Shown here: positions 9,111-18,277 of the stretch, piece by piece
How the letters are laid out: each line of letters begins with the position of its first letter
Position numbering within the stretch: the stretch's first letter is position 1
Notes under the pieces: model-generated
Seen by the model: only the letters and a program-made list of their open reading frames with translations
Told to the model about the DNA's origin: nothing
Database searches by the model: none
Origin: Myxococcus sp.
GTDB taxonomy: Bacteria; Myxococcota; Myxococcia; Myxococcales; Myxococcaceae
Reading direction: 5' to 3'
DNA: 32,231 bases
Assembly (NCBI GenBank): GCA_014879945.1
Contig: JACSRE010000195.1
Span: 1-32,231, forward strand
Translations under genes and position numbers: made by a program

Positions 9111-10421
9111 TTGCTGCTATCGCTCCACCTCGTGCGAATTCGAGACCCGATTCACGGCACCCTCACGGTGTCTGACGACGAGAAGCCCATCGTCGACAGC
9201 CGCTTCTTTCAGCGGCTGCGCCACGTGCGGCAGCTCGGCTTCGGCGACCTCGCCTTCCCAGGGGCCACCCACACCCGCCACGCCCACTCGCTCGGCGCGA
9301 TGCACGTCGCCTCACGCCTCTTCGACGCCGTCGCCAGCCGCGCGACGTTGAGCGAAGGGGCCAGGGAGCGCTTCCGCGCCGCGGTGCGCCTGGCGGTGCT
9401 CTGCCACGACCTCGGCCACATGCCCTTGTCGCACGCCTCCGAGGCCATCGCGCCCAGGCGCCCCCTGCTGGGGCTGCCCGCGTGGACGGGCGACGACGAG
9501 GGCCAGGCCTCGCACGAGGACTTCACCGCGAAGCTGCTGCTCGACAGCTCGCTGACGCCCATCATCGCGAAGACCTACGCGCGCTACGGCATCACCCCGG
9601 CGCTCATCGCGGGCCTCGTCATCGGCAGGCTGCCGCCCGGGGCCGACGGCTTTCGCGACGGGGGCCTCGACTGGACGCCGCTCTTGCGCGCCCTGGTGTC
9701 GGGAGAGCTCGACGCCGACCGCATGGACTACCTGCAGCGCGACTCGTTCTACACGGGCGTCAACTACGGCCGGTTCGACGTCGAGTGGATTCTGCAGAAC
9801 CTGCGGTGCGCCGAGCGGGACGGCCGCGCGGTGCTGGCGCTCTCGAAGGCGGCCGTCTTCGCCTTCGAAGACTTCCTCTTGAGCCGCTACCACATGTTCC
9901 TCTCGGTCTATTACCACCACACCTCGGTCAGCTACGACTGGATGCTCAAGCGCTACTACCAACAGGCGCCGGGCGAGTTCGAGGTGCCCGCCGACCCCGA
10001 GGCCTTCCTCTTCTGCGACGACGTCGCCTTGTGGACGACGCTGCGCCGCTCGAAGAACGAGTGGGCCCAGCGCATCGTCACCCGCAACGCCTACCGCCGC
10101 GTGGCGCAGTTCACCGAGCGCGACACCGACTACGACCTGGCCGACATCTCGAAGGCCCTCACCGAGGCCGGCGTCGAGCACTTCACCCTCGAGTCCCGCG
10201 GCGTGCTGTCGCGCTACACCGACGAGGGCGAGACGCCCTCGCTGTTCGTCTCGGACTCGGCCTCGGGCCGCCTCACCGAGGTGTCGGCCTACACGCCGCT
10301 GTACCAACGCTTCGCGGGCGCGGTGAAGCTGTCGCGCATCTTCGTGCGCCCCGAGCAGGTCGACCTGGGCAAGCCCATCGTCGCGAAGCTCACCGGCGCG
10401 GCGAGGTTGAGTGATGAGTGA
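9111..10421 (+). CDS. HD-domain phosphohydrolase (dNTPase-like)
   Basis: The protein is about 436 residues long, in the family related to bacterial dNTP triphosphohydrolases and SAMHD1. It opens with the family phrase RIRDPIHGTL, then FFQRLRHVRQLG, the first metal histidine in TRHAHSLG (about 57-59), the HD pair in LCHDLGHMPLSHASE (His99, Asp100), and the distal aspartate in SGELDADRMDYLQRD. All metal ligands are present, so activity on a phosphoester is expected; the exact nucleotide is not known. Its last 8 bases overlap the next gene. The start is uncertain: TTG at 9111 gives the full frame, while GTG at 9132 gives VRIRDPIHG, matching family N-termini better. Neither has a good ribosome binding site. 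Confidence 0.9.
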   Translation: MLLSLHLVRIRDPIHGTLTVSDDEKPIVDSRFFQRLRHVRQLGFGDLAFPGATHTRHAHSLGAMHVASRLFDAVASRATLSEGARERFRAAVRLAVLCHDLGHMPLSHASEAIAPRRPLLGLPAWTGDDEGQASHEDFTAKLLLDSSLTPIIAKTYARYGITPALIAGLVIGRLPPGADGFRDGGLDWTPLLRALVSGELDADRMDYLQRDSFYTGVNYGRFDVEWILQNLRCAERDGRAVLALSKAAVFAFEDFLLSRYHMFLSVYYHHTSVSYDWMLKRYYQQAPGEFEVPADPEAFLFCDDVALWTTLRRSKNEWAQRIVTRNAYRRVAQFTERDTDYDLADISKALTEAGVEHFTLESRGVLSRYTDEGETPSLFVSDSASGRLTEVSAYTPLYQRFAGAVKLSRIFVRPEQVDLGKPIVAKLTGAARLSDE

Positions 10422-11928
10422 GGCCATCGCGGGGCTCCCGCCGCCGCCGCCCGCGAAGCCGCCGCGCGAGGCCTCGGCCGTCATCGTCTTCCGCCGGGCC
10501 AGCGACGGGGTCGAGGTCTTCTGGCTCGAACGCGAGCAGCGGCTCTCGTTCGCGGGCGGGTTCTTCGCGTTCCCCGGCGGCAAGGTCGACGCGGCCGACG
10601 CCCAGGTGCCGGTCGAGGGCGCCACGGGCCTCGAGGCGCAGCGCCTCGTCACCGCGGCGCGCGAGCTCTTCGAAGAGACGGGCCTGCTGCTGGCGCGCGG
10701 GCCCTCGATGTCGCAGCCGACGCTCGATGGGCTGCGCACCCGGGTGCTGACGGGCGGCGGCTTCGGCGCGATGCTCGAGGCCCACGGGCTCGTCGTTCAC
10801 GCCGCCGACTTCGTCGAGGCCGGTCGCTGGGTGACGCCGCCGTACCTGCAGCACCGCTTCGACGCGCGCTTCTTCCTCGCCGAGGCGCCGGCCGGGCAGC
10901 AGGCGAGCGTCTGGCCGGGCGAGCTCACCTCGGGCGAGTGGGTTCGCCCCGAGGCGGCGCTGGAGCGCTGGGCGGCGGGCACGGCGCTGTTGCACCCGCC
11001 CAACCTCCACGCGCTCCGGGTGATGTCCCGCTTCTCTTCGGTCGCCGCGGCCGCGGCCGAGCTCTCGGCGCCGCCCTTCTGTGACGACTTCATCGCCAGG
11101 CACCTCGAGTTTCAGCGCGGCGTGCACGTGGTGCCGCTGCTGACGCCGACGCTCCCGCCGGCCACCCACACCAACGCCTACGTGCTGGGGACGAAGGAGC
11201 TGCTCCTGGTCGACCCCGGCGCGCCGGACGACGCGGAGTGCGAGAAGCTGGTGACGGTGGTGAGGGAGCTGATGGCCGAGGGCTGCGCGCCGCAGGCCAT
11301 CGTGCTGACGCACCACCACGGCGACCACGTCGGCGGCGTGAAGTACCTCTCGGCGCAGCTGGGCCTGCCGGTCTGGGCGCACGCGCTGACCGCTGACCGG
11401 GCGCCCGTGCCGGTGTCACGCCTGCTGAACGACGGCGAGGTGCTCGCGCTCGACGGCCCGCTGCCGATGCGCTGGCGGGTGCTGCACACGCCGGGGCACG
11501 CCAGCGGCCACCTGTGCCTCGTCGACGAGCGCTCCAGCGCGGGCATCGTCGGCGACATGGTCTCGACCGTCAGCACCATCGTCATCGACCCGCCCGAGGG
11601 CGACATGGCCGTCTACCTGCGACAGCTGGAGCGGCTGCGGGAGCTGCCCCTGGGCGCGCTCTACCCGGCGCACGGGCCGGTGCTGGCGCACGGCGTGGCC
11701 AGGCTCGAGGAGTACCTGACGCACCGCGCCTGGCGGGAGGCGAAGGTGCTCGAGGCGCTCGGCTCGTTCGCGCTGCCGGTCGGCCTCGACGCGCTGGTGC
11801 CGCGCGCCTACGACGACGTCGGCGCCTTCATCTGGCCCATCGCCGAGCGCAACACCGTCGCCATCCTCGCCAAGCTGGTGGCCGAGCACCGGGTGATCGG
11901 CCTCGAGGGGAAATACCGGGTCGCCTGA
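10414..11928 (+). CDS. Nudix hydrolase fused to metallo-beta-lactamase (LACTB2-like) protein
   Basis: This 504-residue protein joins two enzymes. Residues about 18-230 are a Nudix domain with FPGGKVDA and the Nudix box end AARELFEETGLL (81-92), expected to hydrolyse a nucleoside diphosphate linked to another group. Residues about 238-450 are a metallo-beta-lactamase fold with THHHGDHVGG (299-308), PGHASGH (His362) and GDMV (Asp381), most like LACTB2-type endoribonucleases and glyoxalase-like hydrolases. A small C-terminal winged-helix-like part (AERNTVAILAKLVAEHRVIG) matches LACTB2. The ATG at 10414 has GAGG seven bases upstream and overlaps the HD gene stop by 8 bases, so translation is likely coupled. 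A GTG in frame at 10411 is less likely. Both active sites look intact. Confidence 0.93.
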   Translation: MSEAIAGLPPPPPAKPPREASAVIVFRRASDGVEVFWLEREQRLSFAGGFFAFPGGKVDAADAQVPVEGATGLEAQRLVTAARELFEETGLLLARGPSMSQPTLDGLRTRVLTGGGFGAMLEAHGLVVHAADFVEAGRWVTPPYLQHRFDARFFLAEAPAGQQASVWPGELTSGEWVRPEAALERWAAGTALLHPPNLHALRVMSRFSSVAAAAAELSAPPFCDDFIARHLEFQRGVHVVPLLTPTLPPATHTNAYVLGTKELLLVDPGAPDDAECEKLVTVVRELMAEGCAPQAIVLTHHHGDHVGGVKYLSAQLGLPVWAHALTADRAPVPVSRLLNDGEVLALDGPLPMRWRVLHTPGHASGHLCLVDERSSAGIVGDMVSTVSTIVIDPPEGDMAVYLRQLERLRELPLGALYPAHGPVLAHGVARLEEYLTHRAWREAKVLEALGSFALPVGLDALVPRAYDDVGAFIWPIAERNTVAILAKLVAEHRVIGLEGKYRVA

Positions 11929-11942
11929 CGGGTTCGACCGCG

Positions 11943-12713
11943 GTGACGACTCGTGCCAGCCTCCCGCGGGTGGAGCAGCAGCGCCTCGAGGGCGACCAGC
12001 ACGTGGTGGACGTCGAGGGCGAGCCCGGCGCGCCCCAGAGGGCCCGGGCGCTCAGGCTGCTGAGCGACCTTCAGCGCAGCCCCCACGATCAGGTGGTCGC
12101 CACCGACTTCAACGAGGCCGCGGTCGCGCTGGCCAGGCACCCGTCGGCCCCGACGCGCGACCTTCTGCGCGAGGTGTCCGAGCTGTCGTGGCTGCGCGGC
12201 ATCGCCGACGAGCGAGGCTGGCCCTGTCGCGCGGCCGTGCTCTGGGCGTGGTCGGAGCTGGGCTACCCTTGGGCGCTCGAGCTCTCGGCCGAAGACCTGG
12301 CCTTCGTTCGCGAGAACGTGCCGGGGCGCTCCGACGGCTGGCTGACGCTCTCGCTCGTGCTCTCGAGCCTCTCGGCGCTCCTCCACGGCTCGCTCCTGGC
12401 CTTCGGGCTCGCCAGCGTTGGCCTCACCTCGCTGGCGAACAGCTGGGCGCTGATGGGGTTCGCGCCGTTCGCCGGCATGGGCGCTCACGCGCTGGCGACG
12501 CTCGCCGCGACCCGGGCCGCGCAGGCGAACGCGCCCACGGCGCGCGGCCGGCTGTGGGCGCTGGCCCTCGCGGGGGCGCTGGTGCCGGTGGTGAGCGTGC
12601 TGCTGACCTTCGTCGCCGAGGAGCTCGCGGTGGTGATGCTGGTGGTGGGGTTCCCGATGATGGCGTCGTCGCTCGCGGCGGGCGTCGCGGCCAGCAGGCT
12701 GCGCAAGCCCTGA
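11943..12713 (+). CDS. Hypothetical membrane protein with soluble N-terminal domain
   Basis: No family is recognised. The 256-residue protein has a soluble, helix-rich N-terminal part (about 1-130, with Arg- and Trp-containing LREVSELSWLRG) followed by four predicted transmembrane segments near 134-163, 168-190, 203-224 and 228-250. It ends SRLRKP, a positive cytoplasmic tail. It starts 14 bases after the Nudix-MBL stop and is probably in the same transcript. The GTG at 11943 is the first good start after that stop; no convincing ribosome binding site is seen, and GTG at 11970 is an alternative. The frame is open further upstream inside the Nudix-MBL gene, but that part is a shadow. Confidence 0.7.
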   Translation: MTTRASLPRVEQQRLEGDQHVVDVEGEPGAPQRARALRLLSDLQRSPHDQVVATDFNEAAVALARHPSAPTRDLLREVSELSWLRGIADERGWPCRAAVLWAWSELGYPWALELSAEDLAFVRENVPGRSDGWLTLSLVLSSLSALLHGSLLAFGLASVGLTSLANSWALMGFAPFAGMGAHALATLAATRAAQANAPTARGRLWALALAGALVPVVSVLLTFVAEELAVVMLVVGFPMMASSLAAGVAASRLRKP

Positions 12714-12803
12714 GGCGGCGCCGCGCGGCCGCTGTGGGGCCTCGAGCGCGAGGAGAACACCGCCGCCGTGGCCGCGAGCACGCCGTGGCCTCCGGATGGC
12801 GAG

Positions 12804-13346
12804 CTACCAGGCGGCGATCAGCACCGTCGCGCCCATCACCGCGGTGAGCGCGCCGGCGCTGACGCCGACGACGCCGCGCTGCACGCCGGGCGGCGTGGTG
12901 GTGAAGCCCGCGATCAGCCCGCCCGCGACCATGCCCGCGACGCCGGCGATGAGCATGACCAGGCCCTGGGCGACGGCCGAGGCGACGGCCCGCAGGCCGG
13001 CCTCGAGTGGGTCTTTCGGCGGGGGCGTGGCGTCGTGAATCAGCCTGGTGACGAGGCCGCCGACGCCGGCCGCGAGCAGGCCGAGGCCGAGCGCGCCGGC
13101 GGTGACGGCGCAGACGCGGCCGAAGGTGCCCTTACGGTCGATCCAGGCGCCGAGCGCGGCGCCCACGCCCAGCAGGGTGGCGCCGGCGGCGAACATCACC
13201 GCGTTCGCGCGCCGACGAGAGAAGCCCTCGGGCTGGTCCTTCGCGACCTCGGGCGCCGGGGCTTCGGCCTCGGCGGCGGCCTCGTCTGGCGGGGGGCTCG
13301 CCGAAGGGTCGACGGTCAGCGACAAGGCGAGCACGAACGTCAACAT
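12804..13346 (-). CDS. Hypothetical small membrane protein
   Basis: This 180-residue protein begins with a hydrophobic segment (MLTFVLALSLTV), then an acidic Ala/Pro/Glu linker (residues about 15-40) and four Gly/Ala-rich membrane segments near 47-68, 78-102, 123-148 and 158-178. The start is well supported: AAGGAG lies seven bases before the ATG at 13346, whereas the longer frame from 13415 lacks one. The Gly-rich helices resemble small membrane proteins of unknown role. It follows the HDOD gene by 75 bases on the same strand and could be cotranscribed. It converges with the membrane protein on the plus strand, and I see no strong terminator in the 90 bases between them. Confidence 0.75.
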   Translation of the reverse strand: MLTFVLALSLTVDPSASPPPDEAAAEAEAPAPEVAKDQPEGFSRRRANAVMFAAGATLLGVGAALGAWIDRKGTFGRVCAVTAGALGLGLLAAGVGGLVTRLIHDATPPPKDPLEAGLRAVASAVAQGLVMLIAGVAGMVAGGLIAGFTTTPPGVQRGVVGVSAGALTAVMGATVLIAAW

Positions 13347-13421
13347 CGGGCAGCTCCTTCGAGGCCCGCGACGCGCGGACGCTTCAGGAGTGGACCACCA
13401 GCGCGGGCCCGCCACGAGTTT

Positions 13422-14399
13422 TCAGGCGGCCTTCTTCTGGAACTGCCCCGCCAGCGACTCGAGCACCGGCCGGGTGTCCTTCGCCAGCTGCTCGTAGTGA
13501 CGCATCGTGAGGTTCACCGCGCTCAGCGCCAGATCGCGCTCGTGGTCGCCCACCGGCGCGACGCCTGACACCACCGGGAGGTCATCGGCCGTGCGGTAGA
13601 CCGTCGGCGTGACGCCCCAGCCGGCGTTGGCGGTGAGGTGCTCGGCGACGAGGTGAATCGCCACCGAGGGGTGCGGGTGGCCGCCGATCATCAGCTGGTG
13701 GTGGTTTCGAACCACCAGCACCAGCGAGGGGGGCAGCTTCCACGACTCGAGCAGCTGGGCGCCGATCTGCTCGTGCAGGCGCTCGACCGCCAGCCAGTGC
13801 TCGGGCCGCAGGCGCTGCGGCTGCTTGTTCTTCTTCAGCCACTCGGCGACGGCGATGAGGCCGACCGAGACGCCGAGGTCGTGGAGCAGCCCCACGAGGA
13901 ACGCGTTCTCGGCGTCGATGGAGGTGTTGCGCGCGATGAAGCGGCTGACCCAGGCCACGGCCGTCGAGTGGCGGCGCACGGCCTCGAGGGTGTCGTTGAA
14001 CCCCTCGGCGCGAATCACCGTCATCTGCATCGCCGCCTCCATCACCACGTCGCGCACCACGCTCAGGCCCATGCGAATGAGCGCCTGCTTGAGCGTCGCG
14101 ACCGCGACCGGCGCGCCGTAGAGCGACGAGTTGGCCAGCTTGAGCACCTTGGCCGCCAGCAGGGGCTCGCGCTCCAGCAGCGAGGCGAGCTCTTCGATGC
14201 GGGCGTTGGGCCTTCGCGAGAGGTCGAGGATCTCGGTGGCCACGGTGGGCAGGCGGGGCAGCTCCACCGTGGGGCGCGCCAGGAAGCCGGCCAGCCACTC
14301 CTTCACCCGGGCCTCTTCGCCTTCGATGGTGGGCCCATCGTCGTCGATGGTGTGGGTGCCCTTGCCGTAGTTCGGGTTCGCCGCGCGCTCGGAGTACAC
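13422..14399 (-). CDS. HDOD-domain protein
   Basis: This 325-residue protein has an HDOD domain from about residue 40 to 250: LPRLPTVATEIL, then LAAKVLKLANSSLYGA and LKQALIRMGLSVVRDV, both typical of the family, with FLVGLLHDLG at the degenerate HD position. HDOD proteins act in signal transduction, often with two-component systems or cyclic-di-GMP, and are generally not catalytic. Members are abundant in myxobacteria. The frame starts at GTG (14399) with GGAGG only one base upstream, which is too close to be ideal, so a start a little downstream is possible. No receiver or output domain is attached. A partner is not obvious from the neighbours. Confidence 0.88.
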   Translation of the reverse strand: MYSERAANPNYGKGTHTIDDDGPTIEGEEARVKEWLAGFLARPTVELPRLPTVATEILDLSRRPNARIEELASLLEREPLLAAKVLKLANSSLYGAPVAVATLKQALIRMGLSVVRDVVMEAAMQMTVIRAEGFNDTLEAVRRHSTAVAWVSRFIARNTSIDAENAFLVGLLHDLGVSVGLIAVAEWLKKNKQPQRLRPEHWLAVERLHEQIGAQLLESWKLPPSLVLVVRNHHQLMIGGHPHPSVAIHLVAEHLTANAGWGVTPTVYRTADDLPVVSGVAPVGDHERDLALSAVNLTMRHYEQLAKDTRPVLESLAGQFQKKAA

Positions 14400-14497
14400 G
14401 CCTCCGCGTGGTGCAAGGCGCGTGCGGCGCGGCCCTCCGTGGAGGCGGGCGCTCGCCCTCCGGGTCGGCAGGCCTGGCTGGGGCGTCGACGACCCGG

Positions 14498-17146
14498 CTA
14501 CGGGGTCATCATGAACTGCTCGGTGCCCACCGCGCCGGCCTCGGGCTCACGGTCTTCGGGCTCGGTGCCGCGCTTGAACCAGAGGTCGATGGTGCCCTTG
14601 CCGTTGGCGAGCTTGCCGGTGCGCTTGTCGACGCGGCGGCGAACGAGGTCGAGGCGTGGGGGCGGGTCGAACTCGGGCTGGTTGCGGCCCTGCAGCGCGC
14701 GCGTCATGTAGGCCAGCCAGATGGGGAGCGCCGCGCGGCCACCGGTCTCGTAGCGGCCCAGCGGGTGCTTGTTCAGGTCGTAGCCCACCCACGCGGTCGT
14801 CACGAGGTCGCGGGTGAAGGCGGTGAACCAGGCGTCGAAGGAGTCGTTGGTGGTGCCCGTCTTGCCGGCGGCCGGCTTGCCCAGGCGCGAGGCGGCGGCG
14901 CCGGTGCCCTCGCGCACCACGCCGCGCATCAGGTCGGTCACGAGGAAGGCCGTCTCGGGTGAGAAGACCTGCTCGCCCGGCTCCTCGAGGCGCGCGTAGC
15001 CCGCGGCCACCCGGTCTTGCAGCGAGGCCCACGGGTCGTCCCACGCGGTGTGGTCCTCCACCGTGCGGCCGAAGCGGTCTTCGATCTTGCGAATGAAGTA
15101 CGTCGGCTTCTTCGCGCCGAGCCGGTTGATGGTGGCGTACACGTTCACCAGCTCGAGGGGGAACATGCAGGTCGAGCCGAGCGCGGTGGAGTAGTTGTGG
15201 TTCACCGGCGAGTCGACCACGCCGTCGCCGTCGGTGTCGGCGTGGTTCGAGATGCCGAGGGTGCGGATGAAGTCGGCGAAGGCCTCGATGCCGACCTTCT
15301 CGTTCTTGTTGCCCAGCTTGCGGGCGATCTCGATGAAGGTCTTGATGGCCGGCAGGTTCATCGAGTTCACCAGCGCGGTGCGAATGAGCACCTCACCCTT
15401 GAAGTCCTCGTCGTAGTTGGCCGGCTTCCACCGGTTCTGGTTCTCGGGGTCGTCGTAGACGATGGGGCTGTCCACCAGCACGGTGCCCTGCGTCCACTGG
15501 AGCTTCTCGAAGGCGGTGGCGTAGACGATGGGCTTGAACGACGAGCCGGGCTGGCGGCAGGCCTGGAAGGCGCGGTTGAACTCGTTGGCGTCGAAGTCGT
15601 AGCCGCCCACCATCGCCACCAGGTACTGGCGCTGCGGGTCGATGCTGGCGAGGGCCGACTGCAGCTCGGGCTCCTGCTCCAGGCGCACCAGCGGCAGGTC
15701 GGTGGGCACCTCTTTGGCCATGGCGTCGTTGCGCGTCTCGCCGTCGTCGGTGAGGCCCTTCACGTCGGCCACCGCGCGCACCACGATGAGGTCGTTCTCT
15801 TTCAGCGCGTCCTTGACCGAGTTGATGAGCACGCTGGGGTAGTACTTCTCGGCGTTGAGCGGGCGGGCCCAGCGCATTCCCAGGGCGGGGAGCAGCGCCT
15901 TCTGCTTGCCGATGCGCACCTCGGCCGACGCGCCGTTGCTGGCGATGCTCGAGACCAGCGCCACGTACGAGCGGCCCGGCGTGATGACCTCGTCACCCAT
16001 GGCCTTGTCGGCCTTCGCGAGGAACGCGGCGCGCTCCTTCTCGGTGGCGAGGTTGCCGAGGGCGCCGCGGTAGCCCTGGCGCTTGTCCACAGCGAGCAGC
16101 CCCCACAGCACCGAGTCCTGGGCGGCGCGCTGCTTCTCCGACTCCATGGTGGTGAAGACCTTGAGCCCGTCGTTGAGCAGGGCCGGGTTGCCGTAGCGGT
16201 TCACCACGTCGCGGCGCACCTCTTCGGTGAAGTAGGGCGCGAACTCGTGGAAGACGTCTTCGACGTTGAACACGCTCACCTCGGTCTTCGAGGCCTCGTC
16301 GTGCTCGACCTTCGTGATCATGCCCTTCTGCAGCATCTGCCCCAGCACGTACTGCCGGCGCTTGCGGGCCTTCTCGGGCTGGGTGAAGGGCGAGAACGCC
16401 GACGGCGCCTGCGGCAGGCCCGCCAGCAGCGCCATCTCGGCGAGCGTGAGGTCCTTGACGTCCTTGCGGTAGTAGTTCTCGGCCGCCGACTGCACCCCGT
16501 AGCTGTGGTGCCCGAGGTAGACGTTGTTCAGGTAGAGGTAGAGGATCTGCTCCTTGGTCAGCTCGCGCTCGAGCCGGCGGGCGAGCAGGGCCTCGCGGAT
16601 CTTCCGCTTGATGGTCTTGGCGGTCGACTCCTTGTAGCCCTCGGTCGAGATGAGCACCGCCTTGGCGGTCTGCTGGGTGAGCGTGGAGCCGCCCTGCACC
16701 TTGCCGGCGCCGGTCAGCTTCTTGGTCACCGTCTTGAACACCGCGCGGCTGGTGCCGAAGACGTCGATGCCGAAGTGGTCGAAGAAGTCGGCGTCTTCGG
16801 CGGCGATGAAGGCCTGCACCAGGCGCTTGGGAATGCGCTCGTACGGCACCACCTTGCGGCGCTCGTTGTAGAACTCGCCCGCGAGCACCGCGTCTTGCGT
16901 GTACACCTCGGAGAGGATGGGCGGGCGGTACTCCTCGGGCCTGGGGAAGTCAGGCAGCCCGTCGGAGTACTTCCACACCACGAAGCCGTAGCCCATCACG
17001 GCCGCGGTGAGGCCCGTGAGGGTCACCCAGCCCAGGAACTTGAACGGAAGCTTCCACCAGCGCGCCTTCGGGACGTCGACCAGCACCAGCTTTCCTTTCA
17101 CGCTCGCCGGGGAGTCGGGGGCCTCGTCGCTCGTCTTCTTCTGCAT
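14498..17146 (-). CDS. mrcA: Class A penicillin-binding protein 1A
   Basis: This 882-residue bifunctional peptidoglycan synthase has a short cytoplasmic tail, one membrane anchor (about 36-58), a GT51 glycosyltransferase with Glu117 in EDADFFDHFG and GGSTLTQQ (152-159), and a transpeptidase with the SxxK serine at 535 (PGSSFKP), then STALGST and KTGT at 762-765. The catalytic residues are all in place. A DxDxDG loop (DTDGDGVVD, residues 637-645) sits just before the NHNYSTALGST block. The start has GGGGAGG four bases upstream and overlaps the pseudouridine synthase stop by one base (TGATG), so the two genes are probably translated as a pair. A non-classical C-terminus of about 80 residues follows the transpeptidase core. 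Confidence 0.95.
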   Translation of the reverse strand: MQKKTSDEAPDSPASVKGKLVLVDVPKARWWKLPFKFLGWVTLTGLTAAVMGYGFVVWKYSDGLPDFPRPEEYRPPILSEVYTQDAVLAGEFYNERRKVVPYERIPKRLVQAFIAAEDADFFDHFGIDVFGTSRAVFKTVTKKLTGAGKVQGGSTLTQQTAKAVLISTEGYKESTAKTIKRKIREALLARRLERELTKEQILYLYLNNVYLGHHSYGVQSAAENYYRKDVKDLTLAEMALLAGLPQAPSAFSPFTQPEKARKRRQYVLGQMLQKGMITKVEHDEASKTEVSVFNVEDVFHEFAPYFTEEVRRDVVNRYGNPALLNDGLKVFTTMESEKQRAAQDSVLWGLLAVDKRQGYRGALGNLATEKERAAFLAKADKAMGDEVITPGRSYVALVSSIASNGASAEVRIGKQKALLPALGMRWARPLNAEKYYPSVLINSVKDALKENDLIVVRAVADVKGLTDDGETRNDAMAKEVPTDLPLVRLEQEPELQSALASIDPQRQYLVAMVGGYDFDANEFNRAFQACRQPGSSFKPIVYATAFEKLQWTQGTVLVDSPIVYDDPENQNRWKPANYDEDFKGEVLIRTALVNSMNLPAIKTFIEIARKLGNKNEKVGIEAFADFIRTLGISNHADTDGDGVVDSPVNHNYSTALGSTCMFPLELVNVYATINRLGAKKPTYFIRKIEDRFGRTVEDHTAWDDPWASLQDRVAAGYARLEEPGEQVFSPETAFLVTDLMRGVVREGTGAAASRLGKPAAGKTGTTNDSFDAWFTAFTRDLVTTAWVGYDLNKHPLGRYETGGRAALPIWLAYMTRALQGRNQPEFDPPPRLDLVRRRVDKRTGKLANGKGTIDLWFKRGTEPEDREPEAGAVGTEQFMMTP

Positions 17147-18219
17147 CAGGCCTCCCCGGTCTCGTCGGCGTCGTCGTCTGCGTCGTGCTTCGGTGTCTTC
17201 TTCCCACCACGCGGGGGCTTGCCCGCGTGTCCTTCAGCCCGCGCCCCGGCCACCTGCACCGAGGGAGGAATCACCACGCCCGCGCGGTTGAGCACCTCGG
17301 CGAGGCCCGCGGGGAGCGGCGCTGCAATCACCATGCGCTCTTTGGTGTCGGGGTGCGGGAACTCGAGCCGGGTGGAGTGGAGGAACAAGCGGTCGAGGCC
17401 CCACCTCGCCTTGACGTCGCGGTTGAACGGGAAGTCGCCATGCTTCGGGTCGCCCGCCACCGGGTGCCCGATGGCCGCGAAATGTCGCCGAATCTGGTGC
17501 GTGCGGCCAGTCTCAATCGTGCAGCTGACGAAGGCCACCTGGGCCGTCTGCGCGAGCACGGTGTAGCGGGTGCGGGCCTCTTGCATGTTGACGCCGCGGC
17601 GGGCGCGCGACTCGGCGGTCTGCTGGTGCTCCGACAGCGGCAGGTCGATGAGCCCCGAGGTCTGCGGCAGCTTGCCCTTCACCAGCACCAGGTACTGCTT
17701 CTTCGCGAGGTGCCGGGTGAAGACGTCGGTGAAGTGCACCATCGCGGGCCGGCGCTTGGCCACCACCAGCACGCCGCTGGTCTCGCGGTCGATGCGGTGG
17801 GCGGGGCTGGCGCTGAAGCCGTTTCGCGTCGCCTTCGCGCCCAGGTACGCGCGCACCAGGTCGACGACGGTGCCGCCGGTGATGCCGCTGCCGGTGTGCA
17901 CCGCCATGCCCGAGGGCTTGTCGATGACCACCACCCAGTCGTCCTCGTGCAGCACGGTGAGGTCGTCGAGGTCGACCTTCGGCGGCGGCGGGGCGGTGCG
18001 CTCGCGCTCCGTGCGCAGGGTGGACTCGTCGCCCCGAATCGAGATGACGTCGTCCTTGGCGAGGTGCTGCTCGGGCTTGGCGCGCTTGCCGTTGACGCGC
18101 ACCTTCTTCACCCGAATCATCTTGAACAGGTGCGACGTCGGCACGTTCGGCAGAGTCCGCTTGAGGAACTTGTCGAGCCGCAGGCCGTTGTCGTCCTCGC
18201 TGATGCGGAACTCGAGCAT
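17146..18219 (-). CDS. Pseudouridine synthase, RluC/RluD type
   Basis: This 357-residue enzyme has an N-terminal S4 RNA-binding domain (about 12-70, LRLDKFLKRTLPNV to KDDVISI) and a catalytic RluA-family domain with Asp144 in HRIDRETSGVLVVAK; later TGRTHQIRRHFAAIGHP is the conserved RNA-contacting motif. It isomerises uridines in RNA, by homology in 23S rRNA; the exact site cannot be assigned. After the core there is an extra tail of about 50 residues, Lys/Gly-rich then Asp-rich (GGKKTPKHDADDDADE), probably disordered. It is first in an apparent two-gene unit with PBP1A. The upstream 103-base gap divides it from the divergent pentapeptide-repeat gene. Confidence 0.93.
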   Translation of the reverse strand: MLEFRISEDDNGLRLDKFLKRTLPNVPTSHLFKMIRVKKVRVNGKRAKPEQHLAKDDVISIRGDESTLRTERERTAPPPPKVDLDDLTVLHEDDWVVVIDKPSGMAVHTGSGITGGTVVDLVRAYLGAKATRNGFSASPAHRIDRETSGVLVVAKRRPAMVHFTDVFTRHLAKKQYLVLVKGKLPQTSGLIDLPLSEHQQTAESRARRGVNMQEARTRYTVLAQTAQVAFVSCTIETGRTHQIRRHFAAIGHPVAGDPKHGDFPFNRDVKARWGLDRLFLHSTRLEFPHPDTKERMVIAAPLPAGLAEVLNRAGVVIPPSVQVAGARAEGHAGKPPRGGKKTPKHDADDDADETGEA

Positions 18220-18277
18220 CGTGGGGGTCGCGTCTATTGCCCCTGCGCGCCCGAGTCGACGCCCAATCAGCCTTCAA

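Noticed and set aside
14441-14461. Terminator hairpin between HDOD and PBP1A genes
   Set aside because: GGGC-GCTC-GCCC is a stem of only four bases with an irregular extension and no T-tract.
15017-17566. Long plus-strand open frame opposite PBP1A
   Set aside because: It is antisense to PBP1A and the pseudouridine synthase. It is His/Arg/Val/Leu-rich and has no motifs; such open frames arise from GC-rich third positions.
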